Assembly: GCA_964246695.1 (NCBI GenBank)
Contig: CAXTSI010000001.1
Span: 1-64,000 of the forward strand
DNA length: 64,000 nt
Direction: 5' to 3'
Source of the DNA: Stigonema sp964246695
GTDB lineage: Bacteria > Cyanobacteriota > Cyanobacteriia > Cyanobacteriales > Nostocaceae
Shown here one piece after another: positions 8,770 to 17,305 of the stretch (within the stretch, counting starts at the first letter, position 1; each line of letters begins with the position of its first letter). The translations under genes were made by a program, and so were the position numbers. A model generated the notes under the pieces. That model was not told where the DNA came from and searched no databases. It saw only the letters and a program-made list of their open reading frames with translations.

Positions 8770-9492
8770 CTAACTAGCTGCCGCGCCTTGCAAATGACCC
8801 GTAGCTAACTGATGCTTGTACTGCGCCATTTCCTGTTTATGCTCCTGTACAAGTACTTGGCGCTGAGTACGTAGATTTTGCACTTCGGCTGCAGTTCCCT
8901 CAGTCAACTTAGCTTGCTGATTGACTGCAGTCATAATGTTTGCCTTCCGAGCGTCAAAGGTTTGTTCGAGAGCATTATTAGCAGCATCGATGATTTGCTG
9001 AGTTGCCTGAACCTTCTTTTCTAATCGGGCTGCTTGGCGCAAATACTTGGTGTAAGCCAAGTAAGCTTTTGCCTGTTGTTGATCGATATAGCCTTTTGCT
9101 TTAGCCATAGCGACGGTGATATCAGCCTTGAATTCTGCCTCTTTCATTGCGTAGGCTAAATACTTCATGACTGCGGTTTTGACTTCAGCCATCTCCAGTA
9201 TTTTTTTGTCTAGACCAGCCGCAATTTTATTAGCTTCGACAACTTGCTCTTTAGACCAGCTGAGCGGTTTATTAAGATCGATTCCTCCCATTTGCTCTCC
9301 GATTTCACTCAGCCATCCCTGCATCTCACCTGGGACAATATCAGCCAAGGTACCTGTAAAACTGCCTGTATTGACCTTGAAAGTTGTACTGGTTGAGGAG
9401 CCTTTTGTAGTCGGTTTACTTCCTGAACTTTTAGTAATTGTCGCTGTTTTTGATGACCCTGTGGTCGTAGTCTTGTCTGATTTGAATTTCAT
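8770..9492 (-). CDS. Unknown protein: Ser/Thr-rich N-terminus and long coiled coil
   Basis: The first 45 residues are low-complexity Ser/Thr/Lys (repeats of TTTTGSSKTATITKSSGS type). From about 75 to 235 the sequence is almost entirely helical and alanine/glutamine/lysine-rich, typical of a coiled-coil stalk, with no membrane segment. It overlaps the upstream small membrane gene by 62 nt and lies in the same operon. It might be a structural or filament-forming component, but no family is recognised. Confidence 0.6.
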   Translation of the reverse strand: MKFKSDKTTTTGSSKTATITKSSGSKPTTKGSSTSTTFKVNTGSFTGTLADIVPGEMQGWLSEIGEQMGGIDLNKPLSWSKEQVVEANKIAAGLDKKILEMAEVKTAVMKYLAYAMKEAEFKADITVAMAKAKGYIDQQQAKAYLAYTKYLRQAARLEKKVQATQQIIDAANNALEQTFDARKANIMTAVNQQAKLTEGTAAEVQNLRTQRQVLVQEHKQEMAQYKHQLATGHLQGAAAS

Positions 9493-9700
9493 TGGATGTC
9501 ACTCTTTGTGAAATAAGGAGTTGAACAAGGCAATAACTGCTGATGAATAAAACGATGAATGTTCCCAAAACAATGAAGTATGGATTTGCATTTTCTGACT
9601 CTATTCTTTCTGTCTTAAGAATGGAGGCGGACGAGCCATCCTTGAATGTGAAATCCAGTGTCTGGGTTCTAATTTCATTCCTTTTGAGTGTGCTTTTCAC
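9431..9700 (-). CDS. Small single-pass membrane protein (89 aa)
   Basis: The GTG at 9700 was chosen because AGGGAG lies 7 nt upstream. The longer open frame to 9811 would run through a palindromic element and lacks a ribosome binding site. One strong membrane segment is present (YFIVLGTFIVLFISSYCLVQL), with a charged N-terminal part and a short tail. Its 3' end overlaps the coiled-coil gene in another frame. Function is unknown. Confidence 0.5.
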   Translation of the reverse strand: MKSTLKRNEIRTQTLDFTFKDGSSASILKTERIESENANPYFIVLGTFIVLFISSYCLVQLLISQRVTSNEIQIRQDYDHRVIKNSDNY

Positions 9701-9713
9701 CAATTTGCTCCCT

Positions 9714-9793
9714 AAAAAATGGGGCAGGCTTGATGCCCCTACTTTAAAGTATGGGACCGCTACATCCAATGGAAGAAGCCTGCCCCATTTTTT
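9714..9793. repeat. 80-bp palindromic element with 18-bp perfect arms
   Basis: The arm AAAAAATGGGGCAGGCTT (9714-9731) is repeated inverted as AAGCCTGCCCCATTTTTT (9776-9793). The run of T after a GC-rich stem makes it look like a bidirectional terminator or a tiny inverted-repeat insertion. It sits just upstream of the GTG start at 9700. Confidence 0.7.
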
Positions 9794-10008
9794 TACGCGA
9801 CGCTCGGTCACCTGTGTAATGCATCACCTCTCTCTATTTATCGGAATTAAGCGAATATCTATGTTGCGGTTGTTGCGGTCTGTTGCGCCTGATGTTGAGG
9901 ACACCGCAACACCCGCAACAAGTAAAACCGGAGGGTTTGGAATTTTTAATGCGTCTGCGAGTAATTATTGATTTAAAGGTATCTTAAATAGCATACTCGC
10001 GCTCATCA

Positions 10009-10287
10009 TTATACAGTTTGAAATTCGGTTTGGGCTTCGTATGTCCCAGTTGCCGGGTTCAGATCTAGGCTGATATCTCCAGGTTCTTTGTTAATTACTA
10101 GTGTATCTTCTTGGGTGTCTAAATCCTCAAAAACTTCATTATTTCCATTTAGAAAAGTTACCAATTGGTCAAGGCTGTAATTGTGTAAGGAAATGTTGAA
10201 AGTGGTTAAAAAATCTAGACATCCTGGACAGATACCTAATACTGTATCATCCTCATCTAAGAGAGTACCGCAATAATGTTGGTACAT
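10009..10287 (-). CDS. Small acidic protein with CxxC motif (92 aa)
   Basis: The start ATG at 10287 is preceded by AGAAGGAAG at good spacing. The N-terminus carries Cys6 and a CPGC pair (ICPGCLDF), compatible with a half zinc ribbon. The rest is acidic (DLDTQEDTLVINKEPGD). It lies in the same minus-strand gene run. No family recognised. Confidence 0.55.
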   Translation of the reverse strand: MYQHYCGTLLDEDDTVLGICPGCLDFLTTFNISLHNYSLDQLVTFLNGNNEVFEDLDTQEDTLVINKEPGDISLDLNPATGTYEAQTEFQTV

Positions 10288-10381
10288 TGTTCTGCTTCCT
10301 TCTAGAACAACCTAAATGCTAATCTGGACGTTCTTTTTTGAGTTTGATAAATGTGAGCGATCGCCCATTATCTCAGTACAA

Positions 10382-10561
10382 TCAAGTTCCTCTGTACCGC
10401 TTACATCCAATACTAATCAAACTGATTGCAGCGAAAGTTGTGAGCACGGGTAAGGCGATCGCTCCGGTAATCACGGCGAAAGATGCCGCTGCATAGCCTA
10501 AAAAACCGAGGCTTGCTGTTGTTGATAAAGTTGCAATTGTTCCTGCTAGTGTGTCTACCAT
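10382..10561 (-). CDS. Very small membrane protein (59 aa)
   Basis: It begins MVDTLAGTIATL and has two hydrophobic helices (ASLGFLGYAAASFAVITGAI and ALPVLTTFAAISLISIG) with a basic CKRYRGT tail. The size and two-helix layout resemble pilin- or holin-like small membrane proteins, but nothing specific is seen. It sits between co-directional genes of the operon. Confidence 0.5.
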   Translation of the reverse strand: MVDTLAGTIATLSTTASLGFLGYAAASFAVITGAIALPVLTTFAAISLISIGCKRYRGT

Positions 10562-10586
10562 TGTTTTCGCTGTTGTTGATAAGTGA

Positions 10587-10748
10587 TTATTTTTGATTGT
10601 TTCCCCGCATCAAAGCTGCTGCCGCTCCTGCCCCAAATACTGCACTTCCTAGCGCAATCGGGATCGCGGTCTTGAATCGGGAAGTAATAGCAGCAAGGGT
10701 TGTGAGCGTTATCAATGCGATTACAATTGCTGCCAGTGATAGGTTTAC
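10587..10748 (-). CDS. Possible tiny membrane protein, start uncertain
   Basis: The open frame encodes two hydrophobic stretches (LAAIVIALITLTTLAAITS and AIPIALGSAVFGAGAAAALM) ending RGNNQK. No ATG is present; a TTG at 10715 is the likeliest start. It overlaps the 3' end of the 253-aa acidic gene and precedes another two-helix protein, which makes it plausible in context. Confidence 0.35.
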   Translation of the reverse strand, partial: VNLSLAAIVIALITLTTLAAITSRFKTAIPIALGSAVFGAGAAAALMRGNNQK

Positions 10749-11506
10749 AGGATTTTGAAGCTGCTGCCTTTGCTTGGGAGATTGCTGGACAATGTAGACC
10801 CTAAAGGGGCTTTTTTCTTCCCAGTTTCTGTAGGGTCTTGCTTTCCCTCCCTGATAGCGTTTAGGTCGATACCCAGACCCTTGAGAGCTTCAGTCACAAC
10901 GTCAGCAGTTTCGGCATCGGTATGGGCACGGAGGTTTTGTAACTGTTCTGCAAGCTCCACAGCGTCCACCTTGTCGGCTTCTGTCAGGGATAAAATTGTT
11001 CCAAGCTGTTTGCCAATCCGGATATCCTTGGCGTCTTCTAAACCTTCAAAAATGCCAGTCTCAATCCGCTTTTGCTTTGCTTCCTTGTTGGCTTCGACTA
11101 GGTTTAAGGCAGCCTGGGTAAGCGCTGCGCTAATTTCTGATGTGGCTGTTTGGGGTGCGATCGCTGTGTCTTGAGTGCCAGATCCCTCTACTTGCTCCTC
11201 TTCATCCTCTTTAAGGTCTTTCTTAGACTGTTGCTTAGCTTGCCGGAGCAATTCTTCTGCTGATAATGGCGTCTGTGCTGAGTTTGGAAGCTCTTGAGAC
11301 AGTTCCGACAATGAATCTGGTTGTGCAGCGTCCTCGATCTGGTCTGTAGCCTCATTAGAGGGCTGAGAAACATCATTCATAGTAGAGTTGTCATTTGCCA
11401 GTATCTGCTCAAGCTCTTCTGTTGACTGCGCTAGTGTTATCGGAGACGCAGGTTGGTGCAGGTCTGACTTATGATTTTTGCGCTTGCCGTTGGTCGTAGT
11501 AGTCAT
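10745..11506 (-). CDS. Unknown acidic, largely disordered protein (253 aa)
   Basis: Highly charged and Gln/Glu/Ser/Thr-rich, with a basic first 15 residues and an acidic middle (KKDLKEDEEEQVEG). A predicted helical segment lies at about 125-215 (AALTQAALNLVEANKEAKQK). No membrane segment or catalytic motif was found. It starts inside the end of the 146-aa gene (38-nt overlap), so the two are coupled. It may be a scaffold; the family is not recognised. Confidence 0.55.
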   Translation of the reverse strand: MTTTTNGKRKNHKSDLHQPASPITLAQSTEELEQILANDNSTMNDVSQPSNEATDQIEDAAQPDSLSELSQELPNSAQTPLSAEELLRQAKQQSKKDLKEDEEEQVEGSGTQDTAIAPQTATSEISAALTQAALNLVEANKEAKQKRIETGIFEGLEDAKDIRIGKQLGTILSLTEADKVDAVELAEQLQNLRAHTDAETADVVTEALKGLGIDLNAIREGKQDPTETGKKKAPLGSTLSSNLPSKGSSFKIL

Positions 11507-11909
11507 TTTTTAGCCTCTCAAATCGTGTATCAATATCGAATCCATAGTTGTTAAAAATGGTTGTCAAAGAATTCTGACTCTTAAGGGCCATATACATTTT
11601 TTGACTGTTGTAGCCGTGTTTAAGCCTTAAAAAGGCTTGAAGTTCGAGAATTTCTTTGAACTGTTCCCAGCTAATAAACCGTTGACCGAAAAAGCTCAGA
11701 GTCTTCAAATACTTATTCATCGTGGCATCGCTGTTGATTCCTAACAGGGTTTTTGATTCTTTTACGCTAATCAGCCCTGAAGCCCCGGATGAAGGGACGG
11801 TTATTGTTCTTCCACCTCGATATGTTTTTACCGTTGAATTTTTTGCCACCGTCTTAGTTTTTAAGCGTTGGATATTTAGATGATAAAGCATCATCTCAAA
11901 ATTAGACAA
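11469..11909 (-). CDS. Unknown basic protein (146 aa), first gene of operon
   Basis: A basic N-terminus (RLKTKTVAKNSTVKTYRGGR) is followed by a region that could be a winged/HTH-like DNA-binding part (ISVKESKTLLGINSDATMNKY ... ISWEQFKEILELQAFLRLKHG). The wording VKESKTLLGIN...YLKTL resembles excisionase or MerR-type helix-turn-helices. It is the most upstream gene of the minus-strand run ending at 7328. A regulatory role is a guess. Confidence 0.5.
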   Translation of the reverse strand: MSNFEMMLYHLNIQRLKTKTVAKNSTVKTYRGGRTITVPSSGASGLISVKESKTLLGINSDATMNKYLKTLSFFGQRFISWEQFKEILELQAFLRLKHGYNSQKMYMALKSQNSLTTIFNNYGFDIDTRFERLKNDYYDQRQAQKS

Positions 11910-12341
11910 GGGGTTTTTAAATTAATTTTTTAAAAAATTAATATTCAAATTATCTGCATTTTTTGCTTTCAGATAAACTTGATAATAAAGTGAATTTTGC
12001 ACATTCAGTAGACCGAAAACTTTGGCGATCGTTCTGGAAAACAGACTCAAAACCAGATTTTTGTTGAATTAACTGTATTTTTGAATACAGTTACCCCTGT
12101 TTTTAGGAAAAATAAATTGATAAGAAAAGCTAATAGATAAACTCCAGACTTCTGGGCTGAGGTTAACCGTGTATTACTTGGGTAAAGAGCTTTTTTTACT
12201 ATTATTTAGTTCACTTTTTGATATTTATGGAGGCAACGATCAAAGGCTTTGGGTATTGCAGCCGATTGCAACGGCAAAACTTGGGCTGACCATTTAAAAC
12301 AAATTGTCAGGGAAAATACCAAACCTTGTATTACACGGCAC

Positions 12342-12382
12342 GAGAATCTGCTCCCCATGTATTACATGGGGAGCAGATTCTC
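12342..12382. repeat. 41-bp perfect palindrome (20-bp arms, 1-nt centre)
   Basis: GAGAATCTGCTCCCCATGTA at 12342-12361 is followed after one T by its exact reverse complement at 12363-12382. It could extrude as a cruciform or act as a strong terminator or recombination site. No gene covers it. Confidence 0.85.
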
Positions 12383-12433
12383 TTTAATTGTTCAATACAT
12401 CATCGTCAGGATGCATGAAGGACTGTGCCCAAC

Positions 12434-12728
12434 TGTATAAAAACAATAAAGTTCTTCTCTGGGCAATAAACCCTTACCCCAGACAATAAAGTCCTACACT
12501 GGAACCATCCATAGTTTGGTACGTTTGCGACTGGATTTTGTATGATGGGACTCTATTCTCAAGCATTTTCAAAAACTTGGTGTAAAACTTTATTGTCACG
12601 CTCGCTCCTCAAAAAAGGAATGGGCAAGCGTCCCAAGGTAAAACTTTATTGTCAATCCAGTTTTTTTGGCTAACGTAAGATTAAGGCGAATGGGCTACGC
12701 CAGTGTAAGACTTTATTGTCTCAATACA
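12434..12728. mobile_element. 295-bp mini-transposon with Tn7/Tn5053-like ends
   Basis: The ends are 5'-TGTATaaaaACAATAAAGT and, on the other strand, 5'-TGTATtgagACAATAAAGT, flanked on both sides by the 5-bp direct repeat CCAAC (12429-12433 and 12729-12733). The left end has three adjoining roughly 20-bp repeats (ACAATAAAGTCCTACACTGG type, starting near 12442). The right end has three spaced inverted copies (near 12580, 12645 and 12700). One tight cluster plus one spaced cluster of transposase sites, with a TGT terminus and 5-bp duplication, is the architecture of TnsB-type elements. No gene is inside. Confidence 0.85.
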
Positions 12729-12872
12729 CCAACTAACCAAAAATGCCTAAAGTGTACTCTAACTCATGGTTTTAAGATAGGCGATCGCCAGCGAGTAAAA
12801 GGAGTGAGAAATCACGGGTAAAGAGCATGAATTTTTATAAGGTAGGTAAGGAGATTGAAGAAGGAGAATTGA

Positions 12873-14015
12873 GTGAGCATGAGTACGGAAAAATCCCCAG
12901 TTTTAACTGATAGGGAAACATTAGAAAAAGTAGTTAACTGTTTAACAGAACATATTCCCATAAAAACTCAAGGTGAGTGTGAACAACAAACAATTTTTGA
13001 AGTTTTAATTAGAGCAGCTACTCAGAAGGATAGTATAGAGAATACTAGTAAAGTTTTAAAAAACGTGCCTACAAGCAAGAATATTTATTACCATTTGGGA
13101 AAATATTCAGATCTAAATTCCTTAGAATTGGATTTAAATGCAGCGCTTCAAAGCCGAATACCGGATGGAATTCAAAGAGGAAAAAATAAAATTGCTATTG
13201 ACTTTAACTTAATTCCGTATTATGGCGAACCATCACCATTAGAAGAACCATATATTTATAGAAGTCAAGCTAAAAGTGGTACGTGTTCATTCTATGCTTA
13301 CGCAACTTTATATGTAATTAAGAAAAATCAACGAGTAACTTTAGCTATTAAAGCTATCCGAAAACAAGATACTTTAGTTGCCATTATCACTTATCTTTTG
13401 GCACTAATTGAACCTTTAAAATTGAAAATTGAGCGATTACTTTTAGACAGAGAGTTCTTCTGCGTCCCAGTAATTCGGTGGTTGCAAGCTTTAGATATCC
13501 CCTTCGAGATACCAGCTATCATTAGAGGTAAACATGGAGGAACTAGACAATTAATTAGAGGTCGGCGTAGTTATAAAACAACTTACACCTTGAACAGCGA
13601 CCAATATGGCTCTGTTACCTTTCTTGTTGGGATAGTGTGCACGTATAAGAAAGGAAAAAGACGAGCGCATGGACGAGAGTTTTTTGTTTATGCTATCTAT
13701 AAAGTTAAGTTGTCATTACATTCAATACATGATGACTATCGGCTGCGGTTCGGAATTGAAAGCAGCTACCGGATGAAAAATCAATGCCGGATTAAAACAA
13801 CTATTAAAAACCCAACTCTTAGGTTTCTATTTGTAGCTTTGGCATTTTTAATTATTAATATTTGGATTTATCTATTATGGCATTATCTTAGTACTTTAAG
13901 GAGAACTAGTAAAAAACCTTTTTCTTATCTATTTACTCTCAAACAAATGCTGGAATTTTTACGTCAAACTATAGACAGCAATTATGGGGTAGTTAATGAA
14001 GTGTGTTTGACGTAG
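12873..14015 (+). CDS. ISH3-family DDE transposase
   Basis: Transposase of 380 aa that cuts and joins the ends of the surrounding element. The DDE triad is visible: Asp in AIDFNLIPYYG (about 110), Asp in LLLDREFF (about 190) and Glu in RFGIESSYRMKNQ (about 298). The spacing and the Y-x2-K-x(n)-C-type ending fit the ISH3 group common in cyanobacteria. The GTG at 12873 is well placed after AAGGAG; ATG at 12879 is an alternative. The hydrophobic stretch after the Glu (FLFVALAFLIINIWIYLLW) is usual in this group. The frame is intact, so it may be active. Confidence 0.85.
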   Translation: MSMSTEKSPVLTDRETLEKVVNCLTEHIPIKTQGECEQQTIFEVLIRAATQKDSIENTSKVLKNVPTSKNIYYHLGKYSDLNSLELDLNAALQSRIPDGIQRGKNKIAIDFNLIPYYGEPSPLEEPYIYRSQAKSGTCSFYAYATLYVIKKNQRVTLAIKAIRKQDTLVAIITYLLALIEPLKLKIERLLLDREFFCVPVIRWLQALDIPFEIPAIIRGKHGGTRQLIRGRRSYKTTYTLNSDQYGSVTFLVGIVCTYKKGKRRAHGREFFVYAIYKVKLSLHSIHDDYRLRFGIESSYRMKNQCRIKTTIKNPTLRFLFVALAFLIINIWIYLLWHYLSTLRRTSKKPFSYLFTLKQMLEFLRQTIDSNYGVVNEVCLT

Positions 14016-14156
14016 AAGTAGTAATGGTCGATTTTGAAGACTGATTCATAAGTTTCCTTTATGACTTCTCAAAAATGATCAGCTTTTTTGTCTTCTCGCA
14101 CAACTGTATCACAGGCTACTATTTTTTAACGATCGCCAAAGTTTTCGGTCTACTGA

Positions 14157-14537
14157 CATTGAATTGGCGATAAGGCGCGACGGTTACTCGATTTTTGAGG
14201 CTGTTGAACAGTTCAGGTAGGATTTTCTGCGTTTGGGTATTTTGATTAAATTTCAAACAGCTAGATACTACCTGATTGAAAATCGGTTATTAGCTGTTAT
14301 TTGTATATCCACGCTTTTGAAATTGATATTTGATTCCCCATATCTTTTAGGCAGGAGAGTGTCAATAAGATGAGAGAAGCGATCGCACTGCTCTATTGCC
14401 TCTCCATCAAGAGTCATCTCAATTTGCCACGTGTTGTGCGATGTTTGGTTTTTAGAGGGTGTTAGGGAGGATGGGAATTCAGACGCGGCGGCTTCTGTGC
14501 TGGCGATCGCTCTTGCTGCACCACCTAGAAATTCAAT
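14157..14537. other. Intergenic, no gene seen
   Basis: Right flank of the ISH3-like element and 3' flank of the CHAT-NTPase-GUN4 gene. I see no supported frame. The last 80 bases include a GC-rich stretch resembling dispersed cyanobacterial palindromes (GCCGTCCGGCGGC near 14550 runs into the end of the gene). Confidence 0.4.
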
Positions 14538-17297
14538 TCAGCGCAGGAGCCGTCCGGCGGCTGAAAGCGAAGCGGTTCCCAGACAATCGTGAGTCCCAAT
14601 GTCGGTTATTGACACGATTTTATTATAGCTTTGGTACGAATATCCTTTGCTCCAACCTACGCGATCGCCAAACTGTTCCCATACCTCTGATTTATATGTT
14701 TGAGTCCCTCCCACCAGATGGTAAATTTCACTCTGGATGCTGATGCCAAATTTATTGTTACTATTTTCAAGCCAGAGTCGATTAATTTCCTTAAGAGTTT
14801 TATAGGGAAAATTATTCAGCAAACCCTCCCAATCTTTATAGTTTTCTTTAACCATGACTTGGTAAAAAATCCAAGCAGTTTCCTCATCTGCTTTTTTCCA
14901 CTGTTTTTGTTTCAGATAGTTTTCTAATGCTAACAATAGTCTATCTGCTACCAAGTCAGCAGTACATTTTCTCAATTCGGATTCAAAAGCTTGATCCGCT
15001 TCTAAGTTATGTTGAACTGCCAACATCTGAGAAAAGCCTTGCCTGAATCGTTCAGAATTTTCTTTATTGGCGAATTTCAACCGAAAATTTTCTTGCCATT
15101 TTTCTTCACTTTTATTCTTTTTATTCCCCCACAACTGATGTAATTTTTCATGAGCTTTCTGGTAGAGAGAATATACTTCTGGTGCTTCAGGAAAGCGAAT
15201 ATTAGTAATAATATGGAGCAAAATGCGTGAAACCCGATAAATTCGATTTGATTCTTTTGGTTCTGGGCTTACTTCTATAAGCCCTAATTCAATCGCTCGA
15301 TTCAACTGTTTTTTGTAGTCAAAAATAGACTTACAAACTGCTTCTAATGCTGATATGGGGACAGGAATTTCAAATACCAAACATCGACTGAGTATGCGCT
15401 CAGTAGTTGGATCAAGTTGCTCGTATAACTCTTCCCAAATTATTCTTCTCTTCCATTCATTAGGAGTGGCTTCAAGTTGAGTGAGTTTTGTTTCTGCGTC
15501 TTCTCCTAACAACACCTCATCATTTAACCATTCCAACAAACGAGGATTGCCATCAGCTAATGTTTTGGCTCGCTCAATTAAATTTAGAGAAATTTCCTCG
15601 GAATTAAAAGCTTTTAATCGACTCAGTTTTTTCTGTAAATCCGATTTGCGGAAGGATTCTAGAGGCTGTTTGTAGAATGATTCATCCAGGTCTGCTTCAA
15701 AGTCATAACGACAGGTAATAATAATATGGTGGTCGGCATTATTCTCTTTAATTGCCCACACTAATGACTTCAATATTTCGGCTACTTTAGTTTTGAGAAT
15801 ATACCTTCCTTGACGATGTTCTAAATTCCACTCAAAGTCATCAAATACCAGCAAAAAGGGTTTATATCCAGGTTGTTTCAACTCTGTGAATACATCTCGC
15901 AATCGATATTTGAGTTCCTCTTTGCCTTCTTTGAGTGGTGTCCGTAGTTCTGCATTCCTCAGTTTATCTGCTAGCTTACTTACCAAACTAGATTCATCAA
16001 TTTGTCGCCACCAAATGATTAGTTCATATTCAGATAAGCGATCGCACAATCTCGCAGCAATGGTACTTTTTCCTAATCCTCCCATGCCATGAATTAAAAC
16101 CCCAATCTCTTCTGAATAGGGCTTGAGTACCCGCAGACAGTTTTGTAACTGGCGACGACGACCAACAAAAGTCTCACGGATGGCAACTCTAAGTTTCTTC
16201 TCTGGGTCTAAAAACTCTTGAGCAACAGAAGGACGAGGTACGGGTTTACGTCCGCGTTCGACCAACGCACCTGGCAGGGTTTCTGCCACATACAAGCGCA
16301 ACAAATGCCAATCTCGCGCTTGATTTTTTAGCAGTACTTGATAGGTGATTGCCACTGCTTCTGTTAGCTTCCTTCCGGCTGATAATTCTTTGTACAAGGC
16401 AGCAGCAGTAGCGGTTGCATCAGTATCCAACACTCGCTGACCCCAACCGAGAACAGCAGTTGCACCTTGATTTAATAATGCCTCTGCCATTGATAGTACT
16501 GTACCTGCGTCCCTTGAGTATCCAGTATTACAACCGGAAAGGAAAATTAGCTTGGGCAGTTGGAATTGCAGTTCTGTAGCGATGTCTTCTGCACTGCTAT
16601 ATTCTGCTTCTCCCAATTCCGTCTCAGTGATAAAATATGGTTTTTCATCTCGAAACGTGGCATGACCTGTCAGGTGAATAACATCAAAGTAATCCTCATT
16701 CTGATCTTTGACTAAATAACCTAACTCAGTTAGGCAACCACTTTCTTCCACTATCAAAGATAAGGGTTCGCGCTTCGTTGCTTCTAAAATTTTGGCTTCT
16801 TCTGCCTTAAAATCCAGTTCGGATTTGATTCCCAATGGGGAAGTTGCCATAAAAAGAACATTTAATGCCCGATTTGCTGGTTGATGTTCCAAGGTCAGTG
16901 GTTTGGAATTATCATCCTTTATCCAGCGGATGGGAATAATGGGAAAAGTTCGCCGATTCACCAAAAAATCTGTACTATCGTGCAGTATTTCCCACGGTAA
17001 ATGGGCGAGTTTTTCAGTTGCAGCAATGGCAAGAACAATACCTGAGCGCCTATGCTGGTTAATTGCACCTTCAAGTAAGCGATCGCTCCCGTCTAACCAG
17101 TTATAAAGTGCTTGTCCTGTCTTCTTGTAATCTTCGTGCAGTATTGTGTAATACTCCGTTTCTGCCCTTTTAATCAAGCAAGCGATTTCCTCTAAAGGAA
17201 GCTGACGAGACTGGTAATCATTGGGGTTATCCCAGAAGAAACGGAACTCGGCGTAGCGATCACCCACAAGTTTGAGGTCAAGGTGGAGAATTTTCAT
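14538..17297 (-). CDS. CHAT protease-NTPase-GUN4 fusion (919 aa)
   Basis: The N-terminus (MKILHLDLKLVGDRYAEFRF) and CHAT domain (about 140-330) are those of cyanobacterial CHAT proteins, with catalytic His in HLTGHAT (H212) and Cys in LSGCNTG (C256). A STAND/NACHT-like ATPase follows: FVGRRRQLQ at 377, P-loop GMGGLGKS at 404-411, Walker B LLVFDDFE. The C-terminal part (from about 780) is GUN4-like: the segments KQWKKADEETAWIF, LKEINRLWLENS and KFGISIQSEIYHLVGG match the tetrapyrrole-binding fold. The last 20 residues do not fit GUN4, so the tail is altered or truncated. It follows the EACC1-like gene by 8 nt. Likely a conflict-system effector whose protease is gated by the ATPase. Confidence 0.88.
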   Translation of the reverse strand: MKILHLDLKLVGDRYAEFRFFWDNPNDYQSRQLPLEEIACLIKRAETEYYTILHEDYKKTGQALYNWLDGSDRLLEGAINQHRRSGIVLAIAATEKLAHLPWEILHDSTDFLVNRRTFPIIPIRWIKDDNSKPLTLEHQPANRALNVLFMATSPLGIKSELDFKAEEAKILEATKREPLSLIVEESGCLTELGYLVKDQNEDYFDVIHLTGHATFRDEKPYFITETELGEAEYSSAEDIATELQFQLPKLIFLSGCNTGYSRDAGTVLSMAEALLNQGATAVLGWGQRVLDTDATATAAALYKELSAGRKLTEAVAITYQVLLKNQARDWHLLRLYVAETLPGALVERGRKPVPRPSVAQEFLDPEKKLRVAIRETFVGRRRQLQNCLRVLKPYSEEIGVLIHGMGGLGKSTIAARLCDRLSEYELIIWWRQIDESSLVSKLADKLRNAELRTPLKEGKEELKYRLRDVFTELKQPGYKPFLLVFDDFEWNLEHRQGRYILKTKVAEILKSLVWAIKENNADHHIIITCRYDFEADLDESFYKQPLESFRKSDLQKKLSRLKAFNSEEISLNLIERAKTLADGNPRLLEWLNDEVLLGEDAETKLTQLEATPNEWKRRIIWEELYEQLDPTTERILSRCLVFEIPVPISALEAVCKSIFDYKKQLNRAIELGLIEVSPEPKESNRIYRVSRILLHIITNIRFPEAPEVYSLYQKAHEKLHQLWGNKKNKSEEKWQENFRLKFANKENSERFRQGFSQMLAVQHNLEADQAFESELRKCTADLVADRLLLALENYLKQKQWKKADEETAWIFYQVMVKENYKDWEGLLNNFPYKTLKEINRLWLENSNNKFGISIQSEIYHLVGGTQTYKSEVWEQFGDRVGWSKGYSYQSYNKIVSITDIGTHDCLGTASLSAAGRLLR

Positions 17298-17305
17298 TTC
17301 TACTT

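Larger units (their letters stand above)
12005..14156 (+). mobile_element. ISH3-like insertion sequence with 29-bp inverted repeats
   Basis: Perfect 29-bp inverted repeats at 12005-12033 and 14128-14156 (outer end TCAGTAGACCGAAAACTTTG) enclose a DDE transposase gene. CAT flanks both ends, a possible short target duplication. The left half is unusually long because it has taken up a 295-bp mini-element (12434-12728) and contains a 41-bp palindrome (12342-12382). Confidence 0.75.

Noticed and set aside
9543..9971. 142-codon plus-strand frame
   Set aside because: Antisense to the supported 89-aa gene and runs through the palindromic element.
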